Of a stretch of DNA of 10,208 nt, positions 1 through 7,800 are shown one piece after another (position 1 is the stretch's first letter; every line of letters begins with the position of its first letter). The notes under the pieces are model-generated. The model saw only the letters and a list, made by a program, of their open reading frames with translations, ran no database searches and was not told the DNA's origin. The translations under genes and the position numbers were made by a program. The stretch is from JBEIHX01 sp044375455 (lineage in GTDB: Bacteria > Pseudomonadota > Alphaproteobacteria > Caulobacterales > Aquidulcibacteraceae): the NCBI GenBank assembly GCA_044375455.1, contig JBILMQ010000111.1, forward strand, positions 1 to 10,208. Direction: 5' to 3'.

Positions 1-636
1 TTCAAAGTTCAAGAGATCTGGCTCAAAAGCCGCAAAAGATTGTATTTCGTAGCCGGCTTTTCTAAATTTGCGCAAAGCCACCCCCGTGAATGCCCCGCAA
101 TCAAGCACTCGGAGCGGCCCCCTATATCCCGGCAAATCAACGGGAGTATATTCATCCTTTGGGCTTGGTTTTGGGCATTCAGTTATGTTTCCGAACGTCC
201 GATAGCGGATTACATCTGTTACCAGATTTCGGCTCGTTTCATCATACAAGAGGGACAAAAACGACTCGATTTCCCTACGGTGCTGATCGACCTCAAAGCC
301 TTCTTCAAGCCAGTACCCTCTTGGCACGCTTATTGGGTGTACTTGCCGATGAAACGAGACGATTGAGTAAACTTGTCTGACACCGGCGATTATCAGAACC
401 TTTCGAAGTTCATCTAGGTCCACGTAATGATTGTGTAAAGCGATCAAACAGTCGCTCTGATCTAGAATGCCGATGTCAGCCGCCGCGCCCAATGACACTA
501 TCGGAATACCCCTGTAAAACTGTCCGGCTTTGTGCTTGTCTATAATGAGTGGAATTTCAAAGCCACACGATAACAATTGGTTCGCTACGTGCTCGCCAAC
601 TAAACCAAACCCATAGATCGTAATATATTTTTTCAT
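1..636 (-). CDS. FkbM-family SAM-dependent methyltransferase with N-terminal Rossmann-like domain (3' end cut off)
   Basis: The frame is open from an ATG at 636 to the left edge, giving 212 residues without a stop, so the C-terminal part is missing. The N-terminus carries a dinucleotide-binding type glycine pattern, Y8-GFGLVG, followed by alternating strand-like segments and GIPIVSL, as in the sugar-nucleotide/PglD-like N-terminal domain often fused to FkbM enzymes. The methyltransferase part begins near residue 175: VLDCGAFTG (177-185) is SAM motif I and AFEPD (203-207) is the acidic strand-2 motif followed by an Asn, both typical of FkbM proteins. Members O-methylate sugars of surface glycans or of natural products; the substrate here cannot be read. 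It lies last in the minus-strand series after the epimerase, 242 bases away. No strong ribosome binding site precedes the ATG. GC is lower than on the right (positions 241-300: 29 of 60 bases). The family call is firm and the substrate unknown. Confidence 0.8.
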   Translation of the reverse strand, partial: MKKYITIYGFGLVGEHVANQLLSCGFEIPLIIDKHKAGQFYRGIPIVSLGAAADIGILDQSDCLIALHNHYVDLDELRKVLIIAGVRQVYSIVSFHRQVHPISVPRGYWLEEGFEVDQHRREIESFLSLLYDETSRNLVTDVIRYRTFGNITECPKPSPKDEYTPVDLPGYRGPLRVLDCGAFTGVALRKFRKAGYEIQSFAAFEPDLLNFE

Positions 637-647
637 GGGTTAGGCTC

Positions 648-845
648 TTAGCTCCCGGCCTTCCACTTCCTTTGAAGCCGCCAAGAAAGGTTGTTAATGG
701 GGTCGCAGTGACGTCCTTCAAAACATAGTATAACGTAATTCCAGGCCTTGTCACCAAAATAATCATACGCAAAGGCGCCGCGATTGAGCTACCTGTCAGC
801 TCGGAAGTGGGATGGAACAACAAAATTCTCGCTCGATTTAGTCAT
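648..845 (-). pseudogene. Decayed coding remnant, possibly of a glycosyltransferase
   Basis: The 242-base gap between epimerase and methyltransferase has protein-like readings on the minus strand but no intact gene. One frame, the same as that of the epimerase, gives 18 codons from an ATG at 845, an amber TAG at 791-789, then 46 codons to TAA at 650-648. The second piece is tryptophan-rich and protein-like, including YDYFGDKAWNYV and NNLSWRLQRKWK. A second frame gives ILLFHPTSELTGSS at about 826-785, which resembles the extreme N-terminus of family 4 glycosyltransferases, where HPxxELxGS follows the first strand. The two pieces could be the start and end of one gene that lost its middle and shifted frame. 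This is inference from short stretches. The amber-split frame could also be chance, or an uncharacterised small gene. Confidence 0.3.
727..754 (-). promoter_or_regulatory. Possible sigma-70-like promoter for the methyltransferase gene
   Basis: On the minus strand GTGACA (754-749) and TATACT (732-727) are separated by 16 bases, about 90 bases before the ATG at 636. The -10 box is close to consensus and the -35 box has one mismatch to TTGACA. It lies inside a decayed stretch, so a chance match is possible. Confidence 0.25.
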
Positions 846-878
846 CAAATACAATCTATGAAGCAACCATCGATCCTG

Positions 879-1856
879 CTAACATAGTAAAGCAGCATCT
901 CTAACTGCTTGGCGAAGGTCGAAGCGTCGGATCAATCCAAGCTCTTGCTGGGCAAGTTTGGTGCTCGGAACATAAGTGCTGCGATCTGAAAGTTGCCCCA
1001 GCTTACCGAGGATTTCTACTGGTTTATGCGGAGCCAGTTCATCGCGTACTAGTTGAGCTAGGTCTGCAATGCTGATGGCCTCCTCCGACCCAACATTATA
1101 CGCTTTGCCGGCGGCGCCACTCTGGAGCATGACGCAAAGCCAATCCGCGAGATCACGCTGGTCCAAATAGGATCGCAGGGGTGAGCCGTCGCCCGTAACT
1201 GTTAGCTTTGGCTGCTCAATGGCATCGCGGATAAAGTTACCAATCGCGAAATGTACACCCCGCGGAAGATCCTGTCCGACAAAGGCAAAACAACGAGCGG
1301 CAACTACTTCGAGGCCATAAGCGGCTTTGTATAGACAACCGAGATGTTCTGCTGCGCGTTTGGCGATGCTGTACGCGTTCCCTGGATTGAGTGGATCTGG
1401 GATTCCGAGCCATGTTTCTTCAATATGTATGGCGCCAGGTGGAGGACGCCCATATACGCCCCCCGAACTGCACAGCAAAAAGCGCCGAGCACCGAGCCGG
1501 ACTGCCCAGTCAAGGACGTTGCGGGTTCCTGTAAGGATCTGGTCAAATCTTTGCAGCGGTGTCAGCATGTTGCCGTTAGTTGAATCTGCCGCGGCGTGGA
1601 GCACGTGTGTAACGCCTGCTATTGAAGCAAGAGATGAGGGATCCAGAATGTCGCCCTGAATTAGCGACAGCCAATGCCCCGCGCATAGCTGAGGATTCGT
1701 ATTTTTGAAGCTATGTGGATCGCGGCTCAAAAGAACGACTCGTGGCGGCGCGGTCCCGCCAGCCTCGTGCTCCAGCCAGCGGCGCAGCAGAGCTTTTCCG
1801 AAAAAACCCGTCCCGCCAGTCAGCAATACAGTTTGAGAAACACCGGCCAATTCCAA
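879..1856 (-). CDS. NAD-dependent epimerase/dehydratase (extended SDR), nucleotide-sugar type
   Basis: This 325-residue protein has the usual length of the family. TGGTGFFG (13-20) is the extended-SDR NAD(P)-binding glycine motif. QGDI (67-70) is the usual Asp-hydrophobic pair after strand 3, and HAAA (87-90) follows strand 4. CSSGGVYG (129-136) carries the active-site Ser, and Y162-SIA-K166 is the YxxxK catalytic pair. YNVGSEEAIS (253-262) matches the conserved substrate-domain segment. Such enzymes act in the cytoplasm on UDP-, GDP- or dTDP-sugars as 4-epimerases, dehydratases or reductases; which one cannot be read. The start is a TTG at 1856: a GGAGG lies 4 bases upstream, the reading frame holds no ATG or GTG back to the stop at 1922-1920, and the glycine motif begins 12 residues later. 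The nearby ATG at 1867 is in another frame. The next gene on the same strand is 242 bases downstream, so close coupling is unlikely. The family is certain and the reaction open. Confidence 0.88.
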   Translation of the reverse strand: MELAGVSQTVLLTGGTGFFGKALLRRWLEHEAGGTAPPRVVLLSRDPHSFKNTNPQLCAGHWLSLIQGDILDPSSLASIAGVTHVLHAAADSTNGNMLTPLQRFDQILTGTRNVLDWAVRLGARRFLLCSSGGVYGRPPPGAIHIEETWLGIPDPLNPGNAYSIAKRAAEHLGCLYKAAYGLEVVAARCFAFVGQDLPRGVHFAIGNFIRDAIEQPKLTVTGDGSPLRSYLDQRDLADWLCVMLQSGAAGKAYNVGSEEAISIADLAQLVRDELAPHKPVEILGKLGQLSDRSTYVPSTKLAQQELGLIRRFDLRQAVRDAALLC

Positions 1857-1860
1857 ATTT

Positions 1861-1865
1861 CCTCC
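1861..1865 (-). promoter_or_regulatory. Ribosome binding site deciding the TTG start of the epimerase
   Basis: GGAGG on the minus strand stands 4 bases before TTG at 1856 and 10 bases before a second in-frame TTG at 1850. No ATG is available in frame, so this site supports a TTG start. Which of the two TTG codons is used is not decided by spacing alone. Confidence 0.6.
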
Positions 1866-1920
1866 ATATGCTAAGGCGTTTCTTTCGGATCCTATGCCAA
1901 AAAAGAGCGTTAGTCTCCTT

Positions 1921-2235
1921 TAGCCGGTTCTCAGTTCCAGCGCGCCGTGCCCACTACCTCGGTGGATCGAGCGGGTGCGCTTGTCGACTTCTCGCCGGCC
2001 CGCGCTGCCTTTCCCGAAATTCAAGCGGGTCGGCACCCGCATCATCACTTTCGAGGCCCGCTCAGGCTTCACTGGCGTTACGGCCCGCTGCATTGCTCAA
2101 GCGCCCGAGGCAGCCTTTGTCAATACGCTTCGTTCCTGCCGGTTACGCGACAATGCCACTCGTCAGCTAACAGACCCATCGACAATTTTCCGAGTTGAAC
2201 CTTCCTCCATTAGTGCTGAGCGCCTTCGGGGTGCA
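1921..2235 (-). repeat. Gene-free stretch, possible relic of a dispersed repeat or mobile element
   Basis: Between the GT2 stop (2210) and the epimerase start lie about 350 bases with no convincing gene. The minus strand has stops in every frame. Just after the GT2 stop, an ATG overlapping the TAA starts a frame that ends after 15 codons and then reopens twice. The plus strand keeps two frames open over most of the stretch, giving arginine-rich peptides such as RSGFTGVTARCIAQAPEAAF and HHHFRGPLRLHWRYG. From memory, unverified, these resemble short hypothetical proteins that recur in alphaproteobacterial genomes and probably come from a repeated DNA element rather than from real genes. If so, the element may reach about 2235 and supply the last codons of the GT2 gene. 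No terminal inverted repeats or target duplication were found by eye. Confidence 0.3.
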
Positions 2236-3265
2236 CTGAATTTTTCAGGTTACTTGTGACATCAGGGCTTTCACTAGACGATAAGCTGGTCAACCCTAAT
2301 CGCCGCTCTGCATTGTCGAAGCGAGGAGTTGGGAAGTTTATTCGTTCCCTTTCAATAACAAGGGGAAAGTTCCGGGCGTAATTCAGAAGGAGACCAATGT
2401 ATTCTCCTATAATGCCAAGCGCAAAGAGCTGGACTGCCCCGAGAAAAAACACGGCAATGACAACGGGCGCGACGCCCACCGGCAGGCTGTACCAGAATGC
2501 AAGCTTCAATCCCAGATAAATGAAGCCAACCACCAAGCTTGCCATTGCTACCACGAAACCGATCAGCGTCATCATGCGCAGCGGAACCCGCGTAGAGATG
2601 GACATCCCCAGCAAGGCGAAATCGGTCAGCGAATAGATATTGTAGCTTGATTTCCCGGAGCGCCGAGGCTCTTGGTCATACCAGATTATTGTTCGCTCAA
2701 ATCCGACCTCCATAATCAGTCCACGGAAGTACGGCTCAGGTTCGCGGAGGGACCGGATCACCTCCACGACTTGCCTGTCATAGAGGCCATAGCCCTCAAA
2801 CCCAGGCAGGTGCTCAACCTTGGAGAATCTCTGCATCAAGCCGTAATATAAACGGCGACATTGGCGCAAAACGAAACTTTCAGGCGCCGAGGAGCGCTTT
2901 ACGGCCAAAACAACCTTCTTTCCGGCCTGCCACTGGCGGACCAGTTCAGGGATAAGCGATGGAGGCGTCTGGAGGTCGGCCACCACGGGAATGACCGCAT
3001 CGCCTGAGGTCTGGAGAAATCCATGGAAGCCAGATCGCGCCGGCCCGAAATTGCGGGCGTTTACAATAATCTTGACAGCCGGATCACGCGCCGCAATGGC
3101 GCGCAATTTCGCGACGGTGGCGTCTGTTGAGCAGTTATCGATGAAGACATGCTCATAGCGCAACTCCGGCAGCTGGGTGCTTATTATTTCCCTGATAGCC
3201 TCATAGCAGCGTTCTATTCCCGCTTCTTCATTATAACACGGAGTCATAATGCTCAGAAATTTCAT
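2210..3265 (-). CDS. GT2 glycosyltransferase with two C-terminal membrane segments (polyprenyl-phosphate sugar transferase type)
   Basis: From the ATG at 3265 the protein has 351 residues. The N-terminal GT-A domain shows SIMTPCYNEE (5-14), VFIDNCSTD (40-48) and VVADLQ (94-99), the position of the DxD metal site. GFEGYGLYDR (155-164) and RRSGKSSYN (201-209) match the acceptor-side and late loops of the DPM1/GtrB/ArnC-like subgroup. Two hydrophobic stretches at about 229-253 and 263-290 are the paired C-terminal helices of GtrB/ArnC-type enzymes. These transfer a sugar from a nucleotide donor to undecaprenyl phosphate on the inner face of the membrane, and the flipped lipid-linked sugar is then used outside. 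The usual DGS after strand 2 is DNCS here. A GTG at 3301 would add 12 residues; ATG is preferred because the domain starts directly after it. The last 40 residues after the helices are low in motif content and may be partly encoded by repeat DNA. A divergent flippase gene fits the proposed role. Confidence 0.88.
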   Translation of the reverse strand: MKFLSIMTPCYNEEAGIERCYEAIREIISTQLPELRYEHVFIDNCSTDATVAKLRAIAARDPAVKIIVNARNFGPARSGFHGFLQTSGDAVIPVVADLQTPPSLIPELVRQWQAGKKVVLAVKRSSAPESFVLRQCRRLYYGLMQRFSKVEHLPGFEGYGLYDRQVVEVIRSLREPEPYFRGLIMEVGFERTIIWYDQEPRRSGKSSYNIYSLTDFALLGMSISTRVPLRMMTLIGFVVAMASLVVGFIYLGLKLAFWYSLPVGVAPVVIAVFFLGAVQLFALGIIGEYIGLLLNYARNFPLVIERERINFPTPRFDNAERRLGLTSLSSSESPDVTSNLKNSVHPEGAQH

Positions 3266-3470
3266 CGTCGGCTCTTTGTTGTCTCGCAAGGGAACTCGCA
3301 CACAGAATCTTAATGGCGTTCCTCAGGCAGGCCCGCCGCGGGCAGTCATAATTGAAACCCAAGGCGATGGCGACCCCGGGGCGCGAACCTGCTGCAGATA
3401 GCCTACGGACTCGTGCTCGTGTCAGGATAGAGTTGTCTTTGATTGGTCTAAGCCACCGGGCAACGAAGTC
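3266..3470. promoter_or_regulatory. Divergent intergenic region between GT2 and flippase genes
   Basis: This 205-base spacer must carry the start signals of both divergent genes. A perfect inverted repeat, GCCCGC-C-GCGGGC, sits at 3331-3343 near its middle; it could be an operator half-site pair or chance in GC-rich DNA. I see no clear -35/-10 pair for either gene. Ribosome binding sites are weak on both sides: AAAGAG about 7 bases before the GT2 ATG, and AACGAAG 3 bases before the flippase ATG. Confidence 0.35.
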
Positions 3471-4766
3471 ATGCAGGTCAGCTTTTTTCGCGCCCTCACC
3501 CTCTCCTCGCTGATCGTCACCGCAGGTAATGCCTGCGCTTATCTCACCCAAATCCTGCTGGCGCGCCTGTTGCCGCCACCCGAATTCGGCGCGGCGAATG
3601 CGATCCTCGCGCTGTCCCTGGCGACTGCGGCGCCGCTGGCCATTACGCCGATGCTGATCGCACGCATGCTGCTCACCCATGCTGGCCAGCCTTTGGTTCA
3701 GGCTGGTTTGATGCGGCAGGTGCTTGCTGCGTCACTCGGTATTGCCCTGTTGATTTGGCTCGCACATCTGCCGCTTGGAGACATGATTGGCCAACGCCTC
3801 CAGGTCAGCCCAGCCATCGCCTACGCTCTGCTGCCGGGCGCCGTTGCCTCCGCCTTTCTGTCCTATGTGCCGGTCGGATATTGGCAGGGCGTGCGGCGAT
3901 ACAGCTTGATGGCTTTGGCAAGCGCAGCAAATCCCATCCTGCGCCTGCTTGGCGTCGTAGGGTTCGTCGCGATCCTCAACGCCGGCTTGCCAGGCGCAAT
4001 ATGGGCTCTCATCGCGCCAGGCTTGGTTGTGTTTGCATGGGGCGCGATGGCAGCGCTTCAGGTGGACGCACCGGCCATCGCCCCGCCCAAGTCGACCTGG
4101 ACCTCGGCCCTGCGCTTTGCCGGGCCAAGCAGCCTTGCCATGCTCGGCCTGATGGGCCTTGCCTATGTCGATCAGCCGATCGTGAGGGCGCTCGCATCGC
4201 CCGAAGCTTCAGGCCACTATGCGGCAGCCGCGACCCTAGCGAAGATAGCGCTGCTGTTGCCGGCCGCGGTCACAGCCGTGATCTTTCCTGAAGCCGCAAG
4301 ACTGGCGGCCGGTCCCGCGGCAGCGCCCGGAGACCCAGAGCTCCCGGAGGCCGCGCGCCGCGCAACTGTGCGCCTGATCAATGGCGCACTTCTGGCGACG
4401 CTTGCCATGAGCGGTGCAGCGTCCGCAGCAATGATTGCGGCCCCAAAGCCCATGCTGCGCCTCTTTCTGGGGGCCGCCTATGGAGACGCGGCGCTGCTCC
4501 TGCAACTGCTCGCCCCCGCCATGACGCTCCTGGCGGTCTGCAATCTCCTGGTCACCTATGCTTTGGCCCGCAATCGGTTTGAACTGACCTGGGCGACCCT
4601 CTCAGCCCTCGCCGGAGCGGTGAGCGTGTTGTTGGTGCTGCAGCCGGGACCGCTCGGCGCCGCGATCGTGATGCTCATCGCGCTCGCAGTTCTGTGCGCC
4701 ATCTGCCTCGCCTGGCTTGCACGACACACCACGACCCTCCGCAATCCGGCGGCTCGCGGGGCGTGA
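3471..4766 (+). CDS. Polysaccharide (lipid-linked glycan) flippase, Wzx/MOP superfamily
   Basis: This 431-residue protein is almost entirely hydrophobic, with about 12 membrane helices by eye. The opening (7-66) has the family pattern of a first helix, then QILLARLLPPPEFGAANAI (27-45), corresponding to the L-A-R-xL-xP-xxxG-xxx motif of Wzx-like transporters. The second half begins after a soluble loop (199-212) with FAGPSSLAMLGLMGLAYVDQ (216-235), and ASGHYAAAATLAKIALLLP (246-264) matches the conserved GxYxxAxxxxxxxxxxP segment. Members flip undecaprenyl-diphosphate-linked oligosaccharides from the cytoplasmic to the periplasmic face. ATG 3471 is the first start after an upstream in-frame stop at 3399-3401. 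It is the only plus-strand gene, divergent from the GT2 gene and convergent with the TPR-glycosyltransferase genes, with 75 bases to their 3' end. GC is high (43 of 60 at 4081-4140), like the genes to the right. The family is clear; its cargo is inferred from context only. Confidence 0.85.
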   Translation: MQVSFFRALTLSSLIVTAGNACAYLTQILLARLLPPPEFGAANAILALSLATAAPLAITPMLIARMLLTHAGQPLVQAGLMRQVLAASLGIALLIWLAHLPLGDMIGQRLQVSPAIAYALLPGAVASAFLSYVPVGYWQGVRRYSLMALASAANPILRLLGVVGFVAILNAGLPGAIWALIAPGLVVFAWGAMAALQVDAPAIAPPKSTWTSALRFAGPSSLAMLGLMGLAYVDQPIVRALASPEASGHYAAAATLAKIALLLPAAVTAVIFPEAARLAAGPAAAPGDPELPEAARRATVRLINGALLATLAMSGAASAAMIAAPKPMLRLFLGAAYGDAALLLQLLAPAMTLLAVCNLLVTYALARNRFELTWATLSALAGAVSVLLVLQPGPLGAAIVMLIALAVLCAICLAWLARHTTTLRNPAARGA

Positions 4767-4841
4767 CCGGAACGCCGCCTGTGCTCCTCTCCGCGACCCG
4801 CGATCTGGAAGAAAGAAAAGCTGAAACGGCCGGGCGCCGCA

Positions 4842-7800
4842 TTATCTGCGGTCCCGCGCCATCTCCCGCACGGCCTCTGTCAGCTGCGCAAACACGCCCT
4901 CCCAATCTCCAGGGCGCGGCTGGCGGAACAAACGCGCAGTTGGATACCAGGGGCTGTCACTGCGCTCGAGCAGCCAACGCCAATCCGGTGCGAATTTAAG
5001 CGCAATCCATACCGGTTTGCCCATCGCGCCTGCAAGGTGCGCAATAGACGTGTCGCTGGTAATCACTAGGTCGCAATGTTCAATCACCGCTGCCGTGTCA
5101 AGAAATGCCTGATCACCAGCGTCGAAGTCCGCGCCGAGAGACTCGACTGCCATGCCGGCCGGCAAGTCCGCCAACTGCTCAACCCCAAAATTCTTCTGAA
5201 TGCTGATCAGTCGAACGCCTGGGATTTCGGAAATTTTTTGAAACATTCGCAGCGGGAACGATCGCCCCTCATCAACTGAGCCAAAAGAGCTGCCCTGCCA
5301 CGCGATCGCAATCTTGACCCCACCTGATCGAAGACGGCTCGCCCACTGCCTCACCCGGTCCCGTTGGGCGTGGATGTAGGGGACCGCGGCCGGAATTGTC
5401 TCCAGCTGTGTCCCAAAGAGCCGTGGAAGGCTCATGAGCGGAACATGAAAGTCATAGACTGAGGGACGCGCCCCAACCGGAATGATCCGGACTCCCTTAA
5501 GCTGGCTCAGCAGCGAAACAAGCGGCGGCTGGACTTCCAGTTCCACCGACAGGGCGTCACGGGCCAAGAGTTCAGCGTAGCGACAAAACTGGATCGTATC
5601 ACCAAGTCCCTGCTCAGGCAAAACCAATAGGCGTCGACCCAGCATGTCAAGGCGCAGTCGGGCTTCCTCACCGCCAGGATCGCGCACCAATTGAATCCCA
5701 CGCCGATGACGGCGCGCTTCGTAAAGCTCAAAGCCTCGCCTTAAATCACCTGTCGTCAGGTAGTGGAGGGCAAAGTTCCATCGGACATCTACGTTTTGCG
5801 GATCTAGACTGTATGCCTTTTCAAAGTCTGCGCGCGCGCCTTGCCAATCACCATTGTTCTGACGTGCGATAGCCAACCCCGCGCGCACACTTGCATTTGT
5901 CGGATTCAGTTCAACGGCCGACCTGAGCGACTGAAGCCACGCTGCGCAATCGCCCAGTTTTCCTTGCGCCACACCCAGCCCAAACCACGCGTCCGCAAGC
6001 TCCGGCGCCAAGGACACCGCGGCGCCATACGCTTCGGCAGCTTCGCGCCAGTTGGACGCACGATCATGGATCTTGCCCAGCAAAAGCTCTGTTTCGGCAG
6101 ACCCGTCTGCGCTACTCGCAGGATCGGTCAGGATCTCAAGCGCCTCACCATGTGCGCCATCCTCAATGAGACAGGTTGCCAGGACGCGCGCAATCACAGG
6201 GGATTGAGGCAACCGACGCCGGGCGGTGCGCGCTTCATCAAGTGCAAGGCCAAATTCCGACGCATCCAGCAAACACCGAATTCGGAGGTTCAGCGCAGCT
6301 TCGTGCTCGGGCCTCGCCTCAAGCAGAGGATCCAACACCTCAACCGCCTCTCGAAAGCGCTTTTGCTGGGACAAGCTCATCGCCCAGTTCAGGCGATAGG
6401 AAGGCTGCTGCGGTGCAAGGGCTGTCGCCTGACGCCAGTCAATCTGGGCTCGGTCATGCTGCAGCAGGCCGGCGTAGGCTAAAGCCCGGGCATCCAGCCA
6501 CGCAGGAAGAAGAGCCGGATCGGGAGGACCTTCCTCGCCCAAGGCCGACAGCGCCTCATCATATCGAGCCAGGCCATTCAGGGCATAGGCAAGATTGGTC
6601 CGTGCAAGCAGGTAGTGCGGTCTGGCCTTCAGAACCTGCTCAAAGTGACCAACCGCCTCGGCCCGACGCCCACTGGCGGCCAATGCGACCGCGAGAACCT
6701 GCCGCAATTGAATAGCGGCCGGATTGGTTTCAAGTCCGGCCTGACACACCCTGATCGCCCCCTCCATATCGCCGGAGGCGATCATCGCCTCTGCCCGCGC
6801 GGCGTCATCAGCACCTGCGGACACTACCTCTCCCGGCAAGAACGCGTCGCTCCACGCGACGTCGAGCCGCGCCACCACTGCCCGCGCCATGTCCTGAAAG
6901 ACGCTGCGCCAATCGCCTGGGCTTGGCTGGCGAAACAGCCTCGCTGTGGGATACCAGGGACTGTCTTCCCGATCGACAAGCCAGCGCCAATCGGGAGCAT
7001 GTCTGAGCGCAAGCCATACCGGGCGACCCATCGCGCCCGCCAGATGCGCAATCGCGGTGTCGCAGCTGACAACGAGATCCAGGTGCTCCATTACGGCCGC
7101 TGTGTCCAGGAATGCCTGATCGCCGGCGTCCAGGTCCTCGCCAAGCGTCTCGATTGTCAGCCCCTCAGGCAGATCAAGCAATTGCTCCAGGCCCGCATTC
7201 TTTTGCAGGCTTATAAGGCGCACGCCCGGAATGCGCCCGATACCTCCGAACAGCCCCACCGGAAAGGACCGCCCCTCCTCGGCGGCGCTCAACGGATCGC
7301 CTTGCCACGCGATACCAATTTTAAAACCACGCCCGCCAATGCGCTGACCCCACTCTGCCGCCCGGACAGGATCGGGCATGATGTACGGAATGTCGGCCGG
7401 GATTGTCTCCAGTCGCGTGTTTAGCAAACGCGGGGCGCTCAGCAGCGGCAAATGCACATCATAGTCAACCGGAGCAGCGCTGTGACCAATGACCTGCACT
7501 TTATGCAAACCGCTCAGCAACGCGACAATCTGCGGGCGCACCTCAAGCTGAACGGAGGCAGCCTCCCCCGCCAACAGGGCGGCATACCGGGCAAACTGTA
7601 TCGTGTCGCGTAGACCTTGCTCCGCATACAACAAAAGGCGCCGACCGCGAATATCATCTGCATCACGGGGTTCGGCCCCCTGCAGCACGCGCGGCCTCCA
7701 AGTGTCCAGGAGGCGCCGGCTTTCGAGCCTTTGCCAGCCTTCCTCAAACAAACCTAGGCTGAGACAGATCATGCCCAAGGTGTGGGCCATTGGCGGTGGC

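Noticed and set aside
40..380. Two plus-strand frames of about 100 codons at the left end
   Set aside because: They are antisense to the methyltransferase, which has SAM motifs in a frame open for 212 codons.
1895..1925. T6 run on the minus strand upstream of the epimerase as a terminator
   Set aside because: No stable GC-rich stem precedes it in the minus-strand direction. The TTGGCA inside it does not pair with a -10 box at normal spacing either.
3231..3680. 149-codon frame on the minus strand across the divergent spacer
   Set aside because: It overlaps the starts of both the GT2 and flippase genes, and its translation is low-complexity Arg/Gln text without motifs.
4767..4841. Bidirectional terminator between the convergent flippase and TPR-GT genes
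   Set aside because: Only a weak CCGC/GCGG pairing around 4837-4852 was found, mostly inside the TPR-GT 3' end, and no T-run follows on either strand. Nothing else is recognisable in these 75 bases.
6615..7424. 269-codon open frame on the plus strand
   Set aside because: It is antisense to the first GT domain of the 1294-residue protein. The similar antisense frame opposite the neighbouring gene is simply the mirror of the same repeated domain.
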